From assembly GCF_950295315.1 (NCBI RefSeq), contig NC_080164.1, forward strand, positions 57,675,296 through 57,739,295: a stretch of DNA of 64,000 bases, given 5' to 3'. Every line of letters starts with the position of its first letter. Position 1 is the stretch's first letter. A model generated the notes under the pieces. It did no database searches. It saw only the letters and a program-made list of their open reading frames with translations, and was not told where the DNA came from. A program made the translations under genes and the position numbers. This stretch comes from Erinaceus europaeus (taxonomy: Eukaryota; Chordata; Mammalia; Eulipotyphla; Erinaceidae). Positions 1-10,248 of the stretch are shown here, in pieces.

Positions 1-216
1 GTCAGTCTCTCTGAAGGAGAAGAATAAATATATGTTTAAAAAGTGAGGAATCCTATGGTTCCTCCTTGGATTACATCTATCTTTAGCCTGTTAAAAAGTG
101 AGGAGAAGGGACACAAAAGATAAAGTTATTTCCATCTAACAGAGTATATGAGATAATATGTTAATATTTACATATACTCCATTGACTTTTTTTGAGTCGC
201 TGATACCTTTAAAGAA

Positions 217-356
217 TTATAGTGGGGGTAGATAGCATAATGGTTCTGCAAAGAGACTCATAGCTGAGGCTCCAATGTCCTTGGTTCAATCCCATGCACC
301 ACCATAAAACAGAGCTGAGCAGTGATCTGGTAAAAAAAAAAAAAAAAAAAAAAAAA
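217..356 (+). mobile_element. tRNA-derived SINE, short family
   Basis: The element has an A-box-like stretch at 233-243 and a B box (GGTTCAATCCC) at 283-293, followed by the family signature GAGCTGAGCAGTG and a 24-base A tail. Other copies of this short family lie on the minus strand near 4.9, 6.5, 35.3 and 61.2 kb. It is non-coding and was presumably copied by L1 machinery. Confidence 0.8.
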
Positions 357-416
357 TCTGTGAATAATTGGTCTTAGCTTTTAATAAGGAATACTCCTCT
401 CAAAAAGCATACAATT

Positions 417-604
417 GGGGTCTGGCAGTACTTCACCTGATAGACTGCACACATTACTATTTCTAAGGACCTGGGTTCAAGTTCCTAGTCCCCACTTGTA
501 GCGGGGAAAGGTTCACAAATAGTGTGAGGATGTGCTACAGGTGTCTCTTGCCTACTCTCTCTGCTCCCTCCTCCATTTCTCTCTGAGTCTATCAGAAAAA
601 AAAC
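417..604 (+). mobile_element. Degenerate tRNA-derived SINE (family 2)
   Basis: It has a degenerate tRNA-like head, a B-box-like GGTTCAAGTTCC, the body CCCACTTGTAG..GTTCACAAATAGTG, a CT-rich stretch and a short A tail. The next SINE follows six bases after it. The sequence AAAAAGCAT lies both before this element (402-410) and after the next one (about 817-825), so the pair may have arrived together; that is a guess. Confidence 0.65.
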
Positions 605-612
605 ATATAAGC

Positions 613-820
613 AGGGGTGGGTGATGGCACACCTGGTTGAGCATACACACTACAGTGCACAACGACCCAGGTTCAAGTCCCCAGTCTCCACCTGCAAGGG
701 GAAAGCTTCACGAGTGGTGAAGCACTGTTCAGATGTCTCTTTGTCTCTCTCCCTATCACCCCTTTCCCTCTCAATTTCTGGTTATGTCTATCCAATAAAT
801 AAAGATAATAAACTAAAAAA
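613..820 (+). mobile_element. tRNA-derived SINE (family 2)
   Basis: This is a well-preserved copy. It starts GGGGTGGGTGATGGCACACC, has the B box GGTTCAAGTCC, the body CACCTGCAAGGGGAAAGCTTCAC, a CT-rich region, and a tail with AATAAATAAAGATAATAAA. The small open frame across it is only translated SINE. Confidence 0.85.
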
Positions 821-3480
821 AGCATGCAGTGTAGTCAGAGGAAATGAGACAGATCTAATATAATTTAAAAACTTAGAAAACACAATATTTTAAGTATAAA
901 ATTATTTGGGGGCAAAGGGATTTCTTAGAAATGAGAGATGGATTTGAGCTAGCATTATCTTGGAAACCTTCATGGAGGAAGCCATATTTCAACCATACTT
1001 TAAAGGATGCATAGAGTGTACTGAATTCAGATACTCAGCTTAAGATAGATAAAAAAAAATTTTTTAAAAAGCTGTAGAAACTGAAAATATAGCTTAGAGA
1101 ATTGTCAACAGAGAGATAAAAAGAGTGCCATGACTATTAGAGACTGAGGACAGAGTGTTAAGAACACTAGTGTGGAAGAAAAACCATGGAAAGACATCAT
1201 AGAAGAAGCTGTGCTATAGTTTAGAGTTATTCTATAAATTGCAATTATATGTAAATATAATTATATAATGATAGGCCATTCATATTTACTTGGTGTCACA
1301 TTACCTTAATTTTGTTACAAAATCAGCATTACTCTAAATTCCATTTTGATATTTGACAGAATGCATTTCCATAGTGTCTAGTTGTATTTGTATATATCAT
1401 ATGTGGAGTGTTTTTCAATTTAACACAAAAGACTAAGTTTTCAAAATGATTATTGAAAATGGAATAATATCTTTACAACTTGAGCTCATAGGTGAGCAAA
1501 AATGTTGTTTCCACATGTAAATATAAATATATATCAGATTAATTGTTTAACTGTATTTTTCATGCTTTCACTCAAAAGGTCAAGCTATTCATTTAAAGCT
1601 GACTCAGACATTTCAGAAGAACCCATGAGAAATCACATGAATTGAATCAGTCCATAGTATAGCCAGAAATACTGGAATGACTACTTTGTGATCCTATGTC
1701 ATTCTTTCAGAATATTTAATCATATTCTTTGTTTATAGATAACTTTCCTTTTTAATTTCCCTGACAGTCATTTATTTCACTTATAGGAAACTACTGGTTA
1801 CTAGACTGAGAAATAAAAAAACAAATTTCCACAGCAAATCTTCTTAAATAACTCACATTTATGACATGTCTCATGTGACATATTTAGATCACAAAGTTAT
1901 GACACAGGCATGTCCATAGAAGTAAGATGAAATACAGAATAATTTAATCGTTATGTAATTTGGACTCCAAATAAGAATTATACTCTTAAAGTTGGCACTT
2001 AAGCTTTAAACATCAAATTATTTCATTTCTTCAATTTAAATTTTATGTTCATATTTAAGACAGCAAAAACCAAAAACATTAAATGCTTCTATAAAGAATT
2101 CTTGTTTTTTTTTTCTAATTCATGAAGGGATTCAAAATAATTTATTTTTCTTATGAAATATGCACTGACACAATTTTCATCTTTTTACGATTAAACATAT
2201 AGAACTAGTACATTTTATAAAATTACTAATCACTTATTACTTTGGTTATTGTAATGTTGACTGAATATTTTTTCAGGGAAAATATAAATTTGTATGATGT
2301 AAGATAATAGCTCTAAGACACATTATGTTAACATATTTATTGAAATAATTAAAATCATTTAATTGAGCACTATTTATTAGTTTATCTATATTTATATTGC
2401 CCTAATTATCCATGTTAATGACTATATATTGAATTAAATAATTGCACTTTATACTTTGGGCTGGTACCTCTGCCCATGGAAATATTTTGATTGATCATTC
2501 AATTTTGACTGATTTTATAATTTTCTTCAGATATCTACTATCTGTTTTAACTGCACAAACAATGCATGGTCTCAGATTAACAATGTACCACCTCTAGTGC
2601 CATTTCATTCATTGGGAAACCCATATACCTGGTCTGTTCCTGCATTTGTTTTCACACTATAGAGAGATGGAGCCATTAGTAGCAAATCAATTCTATGAAA
2701 ATTATAGACTGTTATAAAAAAGTTTCTTTGCAAATAGCTGTTTAACGCCACAAAGAAGTTAGGTTAAAATTGTTTCAAAGTCTAAAATTAGTTACATTTT
2801 AAGCTCACTGCATATGCTTTTATTGTCTCTGATCTAAAATATAATCCCAGGAGGTTGTGAAAAGCATGCAAATTACAGAAAGCTAATTTGCTCCAACAGC
2901 GATGCCTCCCATGTAGTTGGGAGGTCTATTAGAAATAGTGTATTCTCTGTTATTTGCATATTAATAGCACCTGCTGAAATACTTTGGGATTTACTTCCAC
3001 TGCCAGCAGAGGGACAGAACAAAAAAATATCAAATTCTTTTCATTCCACAATGTAAGGCTATAAAACGTGCAGGATGGACCAAGAATTCTGAGCTACTAA
3101 GAGATACTTTTATGTCCATATTGCATGTGGCATATGAATACATTTTTCTTTGTAATAAATTACCACTTATTTGAAGAGATTATAAACAAGGTCACTATGT
3201 GCCTTCTGCAAAACTATCTCCTTTTTGAAGAAAGCAACAACAGAATTTTAATACACCAAAGAAAATTTATTTTCATATAATTTTTCTAAGAAACTGTAAA
3301 GATTAATAAAGGAAAAAGCAGGCATAATGATAAAAAATAAAATGTGTCAAGTTCAAGTACCTCAAGGTAATCTAAACTGCAGAAAAGTGTCCATTACTAA
3401 GAAATATATACCTAGTATGAATGAAGGTTTTTTTTTTTCCTAAAATGGAGTCTTTTATTTCTTAACATGACTTTTTGTAT
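821..3480. other. AT-rich unique sequence, no gene seen
   Basis: There is no convincing open frame, splice pattern or recognisable young repeat over about 2.6 kb. The part from about 2,700 to 3,110 is less AT-biased and contains octamer-like TTTGCATA and ATGCAAAT-like strings. It could be a conserved non-coding element, but that cannot be judged without a cross-species alignment. Confidence 0.5.
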
Positions 3481-3483
3481 TTT

Positions 3484-3600
3484 AAGATTTATTTAAGTAT
3501 GTAGTGAAATGTTAGATGGCAGATATATGGATGGAAAGACTGATGATAGAGAACCAGAGCATTGCTCTAGTAAACAGACTGCTGATGATTTAGGGACTCA
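3484..3600 (-). mobile_element. Possible old short-family SINE
   Basis: The plus strand reads AAGATTTATTTAAG and then GAGAACCAGAGCATTGCTCT, which resembles the reverse complement of the short SINE family (GAGCTGAGCAGTG region). The tRNA-like head is not recognisable, so this is a weak call. Confidence 0.35.
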
Positions 3601-3730
3601 ACGCCATCCTCACTGCCACCTCACTGCCATCTCCCTGCCCACATGCATTTCCCTGCCTCTCTACCTCATATTCAAAATGAAACAGGAATGTACATGGACC
3701 TAAATTTTATACTGTTTTAAAAGAAAAACA

Positions 3731-4009
3731 GGGAGTCAAGCTGTGGCTCAGCGGGTTAAGCACAGGTGGCACAAAGCACAAAGACTGGCATAAGGCTCCC
3801 AGTTCGAGCCCCCCGGCTCCCTACCTGCAGGGGAGTTGCTTCACAAGCGGTGAAGCAGGTCTGCAGGTGTCTATCTTTCTCTCCCCCCCTCTGTCTTCCC
3901 CTCCTCTCTCCATTTCTCTCTGTCCTATCCAACAACGATGACACCACTAACTACAACAATAAAACAACAAGGGCAACAAAAGGGAATTTTTAAATAAATA
4001 TTTAAAAAA
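3731..4009 (+). mobile_element. ERI-1-like tRNA-derived SINE (family 1), full length
   Basis: The head is GGGAGTCAAGCTGTGGCTCAGCGGGTTAAG (A box), with B box AGTTCGAGCC. The body is CTACCTGCAGGGGAGTTGCTTCAC, followed by a CT-rich region, the 3' part TCCTATCCAACAACGATGAC and CAACAAAAGGGAA, and an A-rich tail. Near-identical GAAAAACA strings on both sides look like a target-site duplication. An antisense open frame of 63 codons in it is not a gene. Confidence 0.92.
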
Positions 4010-4440
4010 GGAAAAACATAGCATTTTGCTTATGTTAGGGAAGAATAAATAAAACCATTTTGCTCTTTCAGTGTCACTTTTAGAATTCTGTGATAATAAA
4101 GATAGCTATCCAAACTAATGTAACCAAATATAGTCCATACATTTCTATATATGTCGCTCTCCTGGTTTTGCTCTAAGTGGAGTTTCTTCCTCATCGTGAC
4201 CACTTGTTGCAACTAAAACTTAACTGTAAACTCAAGTTTTGTCTGCAAAGGGATAAGTTGTTAATTAGACAAAAATGAAATACTAGAAAGGTGTTTCAGG
4301 AAGACATAACTGGGATGAAAAGGAGTTTGACATGTGTCATTGAATTTTTGAGTGTTGGATTAATTCCTTTGTTTTGAATTGCATAATAATTAAAAAATAT
4401 AACTATATATTATGTGATAGTAGTGTTGTAAGTTAGATAG
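4010..4440. other. Unique AT-rich sequence
   Basis: Nothing is recognised here. A 60-codon minus-strand frame at 4,030-4,212 has no family resemblance. Confidence 0.5.
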
Positions 4441-4569
4441 TAATCTATTTAGCCTTTCCTATGACCATATGAGTATGATCCTTAGTATCATTTCCATCTA
4501 TTCACAAATGAGGAAATAGAATATCAGAGAGATCACAAAAAATAACACAGTTAATATGTCATGCTGTAA
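4440..4569 (-). repeat. MIR-like ancient SINE remnant
   Basis: The string ATCTATTCACAAATGAGGAAATAGAATATCAGAGAGATCAC followed by AACACAG resembles the MIR region usually written as ACAGATGAGGAAACTGAGGCTCAGAGAGGT..AAGGTCACACAG. It is highly diverged and has no clear ends. Confidence 0.55.
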
Positions 4570-4580
4570 AAATTTAGTCA

Positions 4581-4619
4581 GAGGCCAGGTGGTGGCGCAC
4601 TTTTTTGAGCACTTATACT
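4581..4619 (+). mobile_element. 39-nt tailless SINE head flanked by an 11-bp direct repeat
   Basis: Only the first 39 bases of a family-2 SINE are present (GAGGCCAGGTGGTGGCGCAC, then TTGAGCAC). The copy stops inside the tRNA-like part, with no B box, body or A tail. It is flanked by a perfect AAATTTAGTCA at 4570-4580 and 4620-4630. A target-site duplication around a 3'-truncated SINE is unusual. Confidence 0.75.
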
Positions 4620-4637
4620 AAATTTAGTCATACTCTT

Positions 4638-5042
4638 AAAAAAAAAAAAGATTTAATGGGGGCCAATTGGTGGTGCAACTGATTAAGCACATACATTATC
4701 ATATACAGGGGTTTGAGCCCCTGGTCCCTATCTACAAGGGGAAAGCTTCACAAATGGTGAATCAAGGCTACAGGTCTGTCTTTCTTATTTATATCTCCTC
4801 CACCCCATCTCAGTTTTTCTCTGTCTCCATCCAGTAATAAAAGAAAATATAACCCATTTAAATAATAATAAGATAAAAAAATTTTAAAGACTCACCTTAT
4901 TTATTTTAATGAGAGAGATACAGAGAGAAAGAGATCAGAGTACCTGCTCAGCTCTAGTTTATGGTGGTAGTGAGAACTGGAGAGCTTAGAGCCTCAGCCA
5001 TGAGAGCCTGTTTGCATAAACTTTATCTTATCTCACCAGCCC
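4638..5042 (-). mobile_element. Short-family SINE (minus), split by a plus-strand SINE
   Basis: The two parts are 4638-4654 (the A tail region, reading AAAAGATTTA on the plus strand) and about 4888-5042 (TTATTTATTTTAATGAGAGAG..CAGCTCTAG..CCAGCCC). They are interrupted by a family-2 SINE. The whole unit is flanked by TAGTCATACTCTT at 4625-4637 and 5043-5055, a 13-bp target-site duplication. Confidence 0.75.
4655..4887 (+). mobile_element. Family-2 SINE nested in a minus-strand SINE
   Basis: The head is GGGGGCCAATTGGTGGTGCA, with B-box-like GGTTTGAGCCCC and body CTACAAGGGGAAAGCTTCAC. It has a CT-rich stretch and an A-rich tail with AATAATAATAAG. Its flanks AAAGATTTA and AAAGACTCA may be a worn target-site duplication inside the host SINE tail. 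Confidence 0.8.
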
Positions 5043-5055
5043 TAGTCATACTCTT

Positions 5056-5192
5056 TTTTCCCCCCTCTTTATTGTGGGGATTAATGGTTTACAGTCAACA
5101 TTAAATATAGTAGTTGGTACATATATAACATTTCTCAGTCTTCCACATAACACTCTAACCCCTTACCTAGGTTCTCCTCCACAACACTCCTT
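5056..5192 (-). mobile_element. Truncated L1 3' end, short-3'-UTR lineage
   Basis: The plus strand (CTCTTTATTGTGGGGATTAATGG, then TTTCTCAGTCTTCCACATAA) is the reverse complement of the L1 3' end seen at 42.9-43.07 kb. It is followed by GTCATACTCTT at 5193-5203, matching the repeats at 4625 and 5043. It therefore inserted in the same target as the neighbouring SINE. Confidence 0.8.
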
Positions 5193-5302
5193 GTCATACT
5201 CTTATTTTGTTTCCTAGTAGGCACTTTTTTCTTAAAGGTTTGCCTAGATATCTGCTAATCTTATCACATAAATATTCTGGAGAAACATTTTTCACATTTT
5301 TT

Positions 5303-5590
5303 TTTTTAAATTTTTTATTTTATTTATTCCCTTTTGTTGCCTTTGTTGTCTTATTGTTGTAGTTATTATTGTTGTTGTCGTCGTCATTGTTGGATAGGAC
5401 AGAGAGAAATGGAGAGAGGAGGGGAAGACAGAGAGGAGAGAGAGAGACAGACACCTGCAGACCTGCTTCACCGCCTGTGAAGTGACTCCCCTGCAGGTGG
5501 GGAGCCGGGGGCTCGAACCGGGATCCTTATGCCGGTCCTTGTGCTTTGCACCACCTGCGCTTTACCCGCTGAGCTACAGCCCGACTCCCC
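5303..5590 (-). mobile_element. ERI-1-like SINE (family 1), young copy
   Basis: The minus strand begins GGGAGTCGGGCTGTAGCTCA and has the B box GGTTCGAGCCCCCGG and the complete body. It is flanked by a 16-bp direct repeat, CATTTTTCACATTTTT, at about 5286-5301 and 5591-5606. It is one of the least diverged copies in the window. Confidence 0.95.
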
Positions 5591-5606
5591 CATTTTTCAC
5601 ATTTTT

Positions 5607-6010
5607 ATGGAGGTTATGTATTTTAGTTACTTACTAGAATTGTTTTTGTGATTTGCTCCAGTTAATATAAGTATCCAAAGTGCATAATTCTTCATTTATC
5701 TTTATAAATACACTGTGACTGGTTATTTGAAATGAACCTATACTTACTTCAAGTCTTTCAATTTTGATTAGTCCCAGTTCTATGAAAGGACAAAAGGATA
5801 TTTGTTGTAGTTAATATTGATTTTCTGACATTTCACTTGTTGGATCTCAGAAAAGAAAATTTCTCTCTTGAAAAAAATAAGCTCAACCTACTTTAACAGG
5901 GAAGGGAACAACAGTCTCTGGTATACCTAGATTGTTCTAAATTGTCATCACGGAATTTTTCTAAAATTAGAAACTAACCAGTCCTTTGTGTATCATAAAT
6001 TTTAAAGACA
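5607..6010. other. Unique sequence
   Basis: No repeat family or gene is recognised. Confidence 0.5.
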
Positions 6011-6329
6011 TTTTTTTTATTGCCATCAGGCCTAGGTGTATGTACAAAGAATACACTGCTCCTGGAGGGGGGAAGACAGGCAGTGAGAGGGAGAGGGAGA
6101 GGGAGAGGGAGAGGGAGAAGGAGAGGGAGAGGGAGAAGGAGAGGGAGAGGGAGTGGAGAGGGAGAGGGAGAGGGAGAGGGAGAGAGAGAGAGACCCTCAG
6201 TGATTGCTTCACCCCTTGTGAAGCTTCCTCTCTGTAGTTAGGAAGTGGGGGCTTGAACCCAGGTCTTTGCATATATATGTATATGTATGTATGTGAACTT
6301 AACCAGTTGTGCCACCACCTCCCCACCCC
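6011..6329 (-). mobile_element. SINE with 3' extension and internal GAGGGA expansion
   Basis: Read on the plus strand it has a T-rich tail, a worn extension module ending CTGCTCCTGGAGG, a purine simple repeat (about 6,086-6,196) in place of the usual CT-rich segment, then the body (GCTTCACCCCTTGTGAAGC) and the tRNA-like head ending CCACCACCTCCCC. The glutamate/arginine- and serine/leucine-rich open frames here are translated simple repeat. Confidence 0.8.
6086..6196. repeat. (GAGGGA)n purine tract inside a SINE
   Basis: About 110 bases of GAGAGG/GAGGGA units, nearly pure purine on the plus strand. It is an expansion of the SINE's own polypyrimidine segment. Confidence 0.95.
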
Positions 6330-6496
6330 TTAGTGTCACACAATTTTGATTTGATCAGTATCAGCACTTTGCTTTCCAGATTCGAGTAAATTAAAGTAAG
6401 CAGGAGCAAAATGGTATCTGAGCTGTTGTGGTAAAGAGCACCATCACTTGCAATAAATGCTAGCATCAGTTACAAGTTACCACACTTACTGTATTT

Positions 6497-6684
6497 GAAA
6501 AGTATTTATTTATTCATGCATTTATTTAATATGGGAGAGAAGTTGAGAGGGAAGGTCAAGGGATAGAACCAGAGCACTGCTCAGCTCTGGTGTAAGGTGG
6601 TGCTAGATCTGCTCTTGTAGTCTTTAGATTGTCGGATATGAAAGTTGGTGCTCTACCATGCTGAGCTGTATATCTCCCTGCCCC
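6497..6684 (-). mobile_element. Short-family SINE
   Basis: The plus strand shows a TATTTATTTATTCATG tail, AACCAGAGCACTGCTCAGCTCTGG, and ends GCTGAGCTGTATATCTCCCTGCCCC, the reverse complement of the tRNA-like head. Confidence 0.75.
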
Positions 6685-6972
6685 ACATCTGCCATCCTAG
6701 TAACACAGCTTTGTATTTCACTCAGTTGAAAGTCATTGTGATTTTCTTCATTAGTTTGGAGCTTACCAACTGAACAGTTGGGGATTTGAGTTCCTTCTAC
6801 TTTATGGCTCTCTCATCACTAAATGTTGTGTTTTTTGTTGGATTCCCTTCAAATAACCAGGGTACTCCAAAGAGGGAGTAATAGCTACATATTGTATGGA
6901 ATGGATTGTAGAGCTCTAGAGGTGGATTTCATTCCCTGTGCCTACATCCCGTTAGTTAATACTCAGATAATG

Positions 6973-7271
6973 AGGGGTGTCGGGCTGTAGTGCAGTGGGT
7001 TAAGCTTACATGGTATGAAGTACAAGGACCGGCATAAGGATCCTGGTTCGAGCCCCCGGCTCCCCACCTGCAGGGGGGTTGCTTCACAAGTGGTGAAGCA
7101 GGCCTGCAAGTGTCTATCTTTCTCTCCCCATCTTTATCTCCCCCCTCCTTTCTCCATTGTCCTATCCAAGGCAACAACAATGTCAGTAACAACAATAATA
7201 ATAACTGCAATAATAATAAAAATAACAAGGGCAATGATAAAGGAAAATAAATAAATAAAATATTTTTTAAA
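6973..7271 (+). mobile_element. ERI-1-like SINE (family 1) with 15-bp TSD
   Basis: The head is GGGTGTCGGGCTGTAGTGCA, with B box GGTTCGAGCCCCCGG, the complete body and an AAATAAATAAATAAAAT tail. It is flanked by AATACTCAGATAATG at 6958-6972 and 7272-7286. The small open frames on both strands are translated SINE. Confidence 0.95.
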
Positions 7272-7562
7272 AATACTCAGATAATGGTTATTCTTGTAAA
7301 AGGAGTTGGGGAATATGTTCTAAAATTATGCCCAGGGGAGAAGGAAACCTGGTAAATACAATGCTTTTTGCCAGTGATATTCTCAGACAGGAGCCCCTGA
7401 CAACAAAAGATATCACTGCCAATACTGAATCAGAGGCCAGAAAGCTGATTTCATTAAAGGACACATAGCAAATATGTTGCTTTTGATCTTTGGGTCTCTG
7501 CTTACTATTTTTGCTGTTGATGAATAACTCTTTAAAATGTCAAAAATAATTCTTTTATTTTG

Positions 7563-8285
7563 TTTAGTTTTATTTATTTATTTATTTTTCTATACTGATG
7601 CATTAATGGTATACAGACAACAGTAAAATATAGTAGTTTGTGGTCCGGGAGTTGGTAAGTGGATAAAGTATTGGACCCTCAAGCATGAAGTCTTGAGTTC
7701 AATCCCCGGGAGCACATGTGCCAGAGTGATGTCTGGTTCTTTTTCTCTCTCCTCCTATCTTTCTCGTGAATAAATAAATAAAATATTTAAAAATATATAT
7801 AGTAGTTTGTATATGTGTAACATTTCTCAATTTTCCACATAATAGTTCAACTCCCTATAGGTCCTCCTCAGCTATCATGTTCCAAGACCTGAACCCTTCC
7901 CCGCCTCCCCACAGTCTTTTACTTTGGTGCAATACACCAACTCCAGCTCATGTTCTGCTTTTTGTTTTCCCTTCTGTTCTTATTTTTAAACTTCTGTCTC
8001 TGAATGAGATCATCCAACATCTATCTTTCTCTTTCTGACTTATCTCCCTTAACATGATTTCTTCAAGGTCCATCCAAGATGGATGAAGATGGTGAATTCA
8101 CCATTTTTAAAAGCTGATTACTGTTCCATTGTGTATGTAGACCACAAGTTACTAAGCCATTCATCTGTTGTTGGGCACCTGGGTTGCTTCCAGGTTATGG
8201 TTATTATAAATTGTGCTGCTATGAACATAGATATACACGTATCTTTTGGATGGGTGTGTTTTGTTCTTTAGGATATATATTTATG
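7563..8285 (-). mobile_element. 5'-truncated L1 3' end (short-3'-UTR lineage), split by a SINE
   Basis: On the minus strand this runs from the C-terminal part of L1 ORF2 (about 8,285 down to 8,000; the plus strand reads TGTTGTTGGGCACCTGGGTT) through a short 3' UTR to the tail at about 7,563. The equivalent region of the full-length L1 at 37-43 kb matches it. A short SINE is inserted at 7642-7794. The plus-strand frame at 8,083-8,271 is antisense to ORF2. Confidence 0.88.
7642..7794 (+). mobile_element. Short tRNA-derived SINE inside an L1 3' UTR
   Basis: The head is GGTCCGGGAGTTGGTAAGTGG, with B-box-like GAGTTCAATCCCCGG, then CAGAGTGATGTCTGGTTCTT and a TAAATAAATAAAAT tail. The host sequence ATATAGTAGTTTGT is duplicated on both sides (about 7628-7641 and 7797-7810). 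Confidence 0.88.
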
Positions 8286-9530
8286 TCGAGGGCTTTATAA
8301 AACTGGCTACTGGCTAGAGGTGGCTGGATGGGTGTAGTGAAGAGTTCATAAAATAAGGAGGACATAGCCCAGTGGCAGATGTTCACTGCACTCATAAGAA
8401 AATTAACTCATTGCTTAGAAAGTTTATGGACATTATCTAAAATAAATGTCTTATATTATGGCAAGAAGGCTAGCACCAAGTAAAGTCACCTGTACAAGTC
8501 AGGTTTGCCTTTTTCTGGTAATTGATGTTATTATAAATGAATCCTCTAGATAAAGTTTATTGAAAGGAAAGCTTTATAAGGAAAAGTAAAAGAAATTTAC
8601 TGTGTTCAGGTAGGGAATTACTAGGAGTGTTATAGCTAAGCATCTTATGCCAGTCTTCCTTCTTATGAATAACTGAGATTTGGCTACACAATTTGTTAGC
8701 TATTTCAAAGGAATAAGATTAATATTGGTGCCACTTAAGAAAAATATCAGCAAAGCAAAATTTCAGGACAAAAAAGCAAAGCCCTAATATATTTGAGTCT
8801 CTTCAAGAATCTAGTTTTTTTCTTAGTTTTATAGATAAGAAAGAAAATAGAGGGGAAAAGCTTCAGTAAATAAAGGTACATGCAAATTAAAACTTATGCA
8901 TCCTAAAAACAAGAAGATGAAGTGAAAGAAATTATTTGCAACATGTACTTTAGGGGCATCATAAATACACAAGTGGTAAAGAAATAATAAAATAAGGTAA
9001 TATAGTAATTGAACAAAGTATTCAAAGGGACAATTCATCATGTATAAACCTTACAATCAACAAAAACAAAAATAATTACCTTGGTTGTCACAGAACTAGA
9101 GGTTAATTTAAAAAATTTTAGGATCAGACTGATTAGTAATGATAAATTAGCAATAACAACATTTCACAGGCTCGCTAAGAGCTAGGCTTCAGCAACTCGT
9201 TATACAGTTTTCTTCTGACTTTACTTTGATTTCAGGTGCATTATTTTGAGTAACTCCAAACTTACATAGTATTCTTCATTTCTTCTTCAGCTCCATTACT
9301 CCTCACTCACAATATGTTCCTCTGCTCTTGGCTTCATTAGTGAAGCTAAGGTAATCGAAGGCCTTTACTGATCTTGCTCCTTACTGAAATACAAGAACTA
9401 GAGAAAAGATGAGAATCCCCCTCTGCTCTCACTTCCTCAGCAGCCTCTTCTCTTTGCAGTTATCAGGATGCCATGCATAGAGGGTGATTTCTGTGAATTA
9501 ATTTCCTACCATTGAGCTTTGTTTCTCTTG
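8286..9530. other. Unique sequence, nothing recognised
   Basis: There is no convincing repeat or coding region. A 70-codon minus-strand frame at 8,829-9,041 is hydrophobic by composition only. Confidence 0.5.
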
Positions 9531-9671
9531 GACTAGCAAAACAGTTCACGTGGATAGTGTTCTACTTTGCCATGTAAGTGACTCAGGTTTGAATCTGACT
9601 CTGACCACATTGAAGGAAGCTTCTGTGTTATGGTCTCTCTCTGTCTGTTATCTATAAATAAATAAATAAAC
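9531..9671 (+). mobile_element. Short tRNA-derived SINE, diverged
   Basis: It has an A-box-like GTGGATAGTGTTC, a B-box-like GGTTTGAATCTG, a TCTCTCTGTCTGTTATC segment and an ATAAATAAATAAATAAA tail. It has the same organisation as the copy at 7.64 kb. Confidence 0.65.
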
Positions 9672-9764
9672 TTCTAATAGTTTCTGTCTAGATCTAGTAA
9701 CCTCATCTGAAGAATATTCTTATCCTCTTTTTTCTCTTTACATATTTTAACAATACAAGATATT

Positions 9765-9964
9765 TCATATGTGTATTTATTTATTTAGGATACAGACAGA
9801 AAAAAAAAAAGAGAGAGGTAAGGGAGAGAGGCGAGGGAGATACTCCTGCAGCACCATTTCACTGAATGTGAATTTCCCACCTGCAGGTGGGGCCCAGAGG
9901 CTTGAACTAGGGTCTTCGTGCAAGGTAATTTGTACACTCAACCAGGTGTGCCATCTGCAGGCCC
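9765..9964 (-). mobile_element. Family-2 SINE
   Basis: The plus strand shows a T/A-rich tail, a purine-rich stretch, CTCCTGCAGCACC, CCCACCTGCAGGTGGGGCC, GGCTTGAACTAGGG (B box complement) and CACTCAACCAGGTGTGCCA (A box complement). Confidence 0.82.
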
Positions 9965-10080
9965 TCCTCTCTTCAGATATTTCCTTATGATTAAGAGACA
10001 CCATTTTCATGGCAGATCTCTGAAATAACCTAAGGATGTGCAGACCTTAAGTCTGGAAGGATTTCAGTGTTCATCTACTG

Positions 10081-10248
10081 CAGTGATTTTCAAATCTAGT
10101 GTGCAGAAAACTCATCCAAGAGCTGTTAAAATGCAGATCCACCGCTCACAGAGTTCAGTAAATCAGAATATCTTCTTGACTTTTTGAACAAACTTCCTGT
10201 GAACATCCATGAAGGGTGATTTTTCAGACTTAAATGTGAGAAACTCTG
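10081..10248. mobile_element. MER5-like hAT-Charlie non-autonomous DNA transposon remnant
   Basis: It begins CAGTGATTTTCAAATCTAGTGTGCAG and ends TGTGAGAAACTCTG, matching the terminal inverted repeats I remember for MER5A/B. Inside are TGTTAAAATGCAGATCC and CAGTAAATCAGAATATC, also expected of that family. The 8-base flanks ATCTACTG and ATCTAGAA agree at five positions, consistent with a worn 8-bp hAT duplication. Confidence 0.7.

Noticed and set aside
3731..3830. tRNA-like heads with A and B boxes as real tRNA genes
   Set aside because: No cloverleaf can be completed, the sequence runs straight into SINE body, and target-site duplications flank the copies.
3756..3993. Recurrent 60-90 codon frames with similar sequence (Arg-Thr-Glu-Arg-Asn-Gly-Glu-Arg) at 3.8, 36.8, 44.4 and 61.5 kb, looking like a small gene family
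   Set aside because: All sit in ERI-1-like SINEs; the shared peptide is the antisense or sense reading of the SINE body.
5967..6326. A 119-codon Ser/Leu-rich frame that could look like a membrane protein
   Set aside because: It is the translated GAGGGA simple repeat and SINE body; the hydrophobicity comes from CT-rich DNA.
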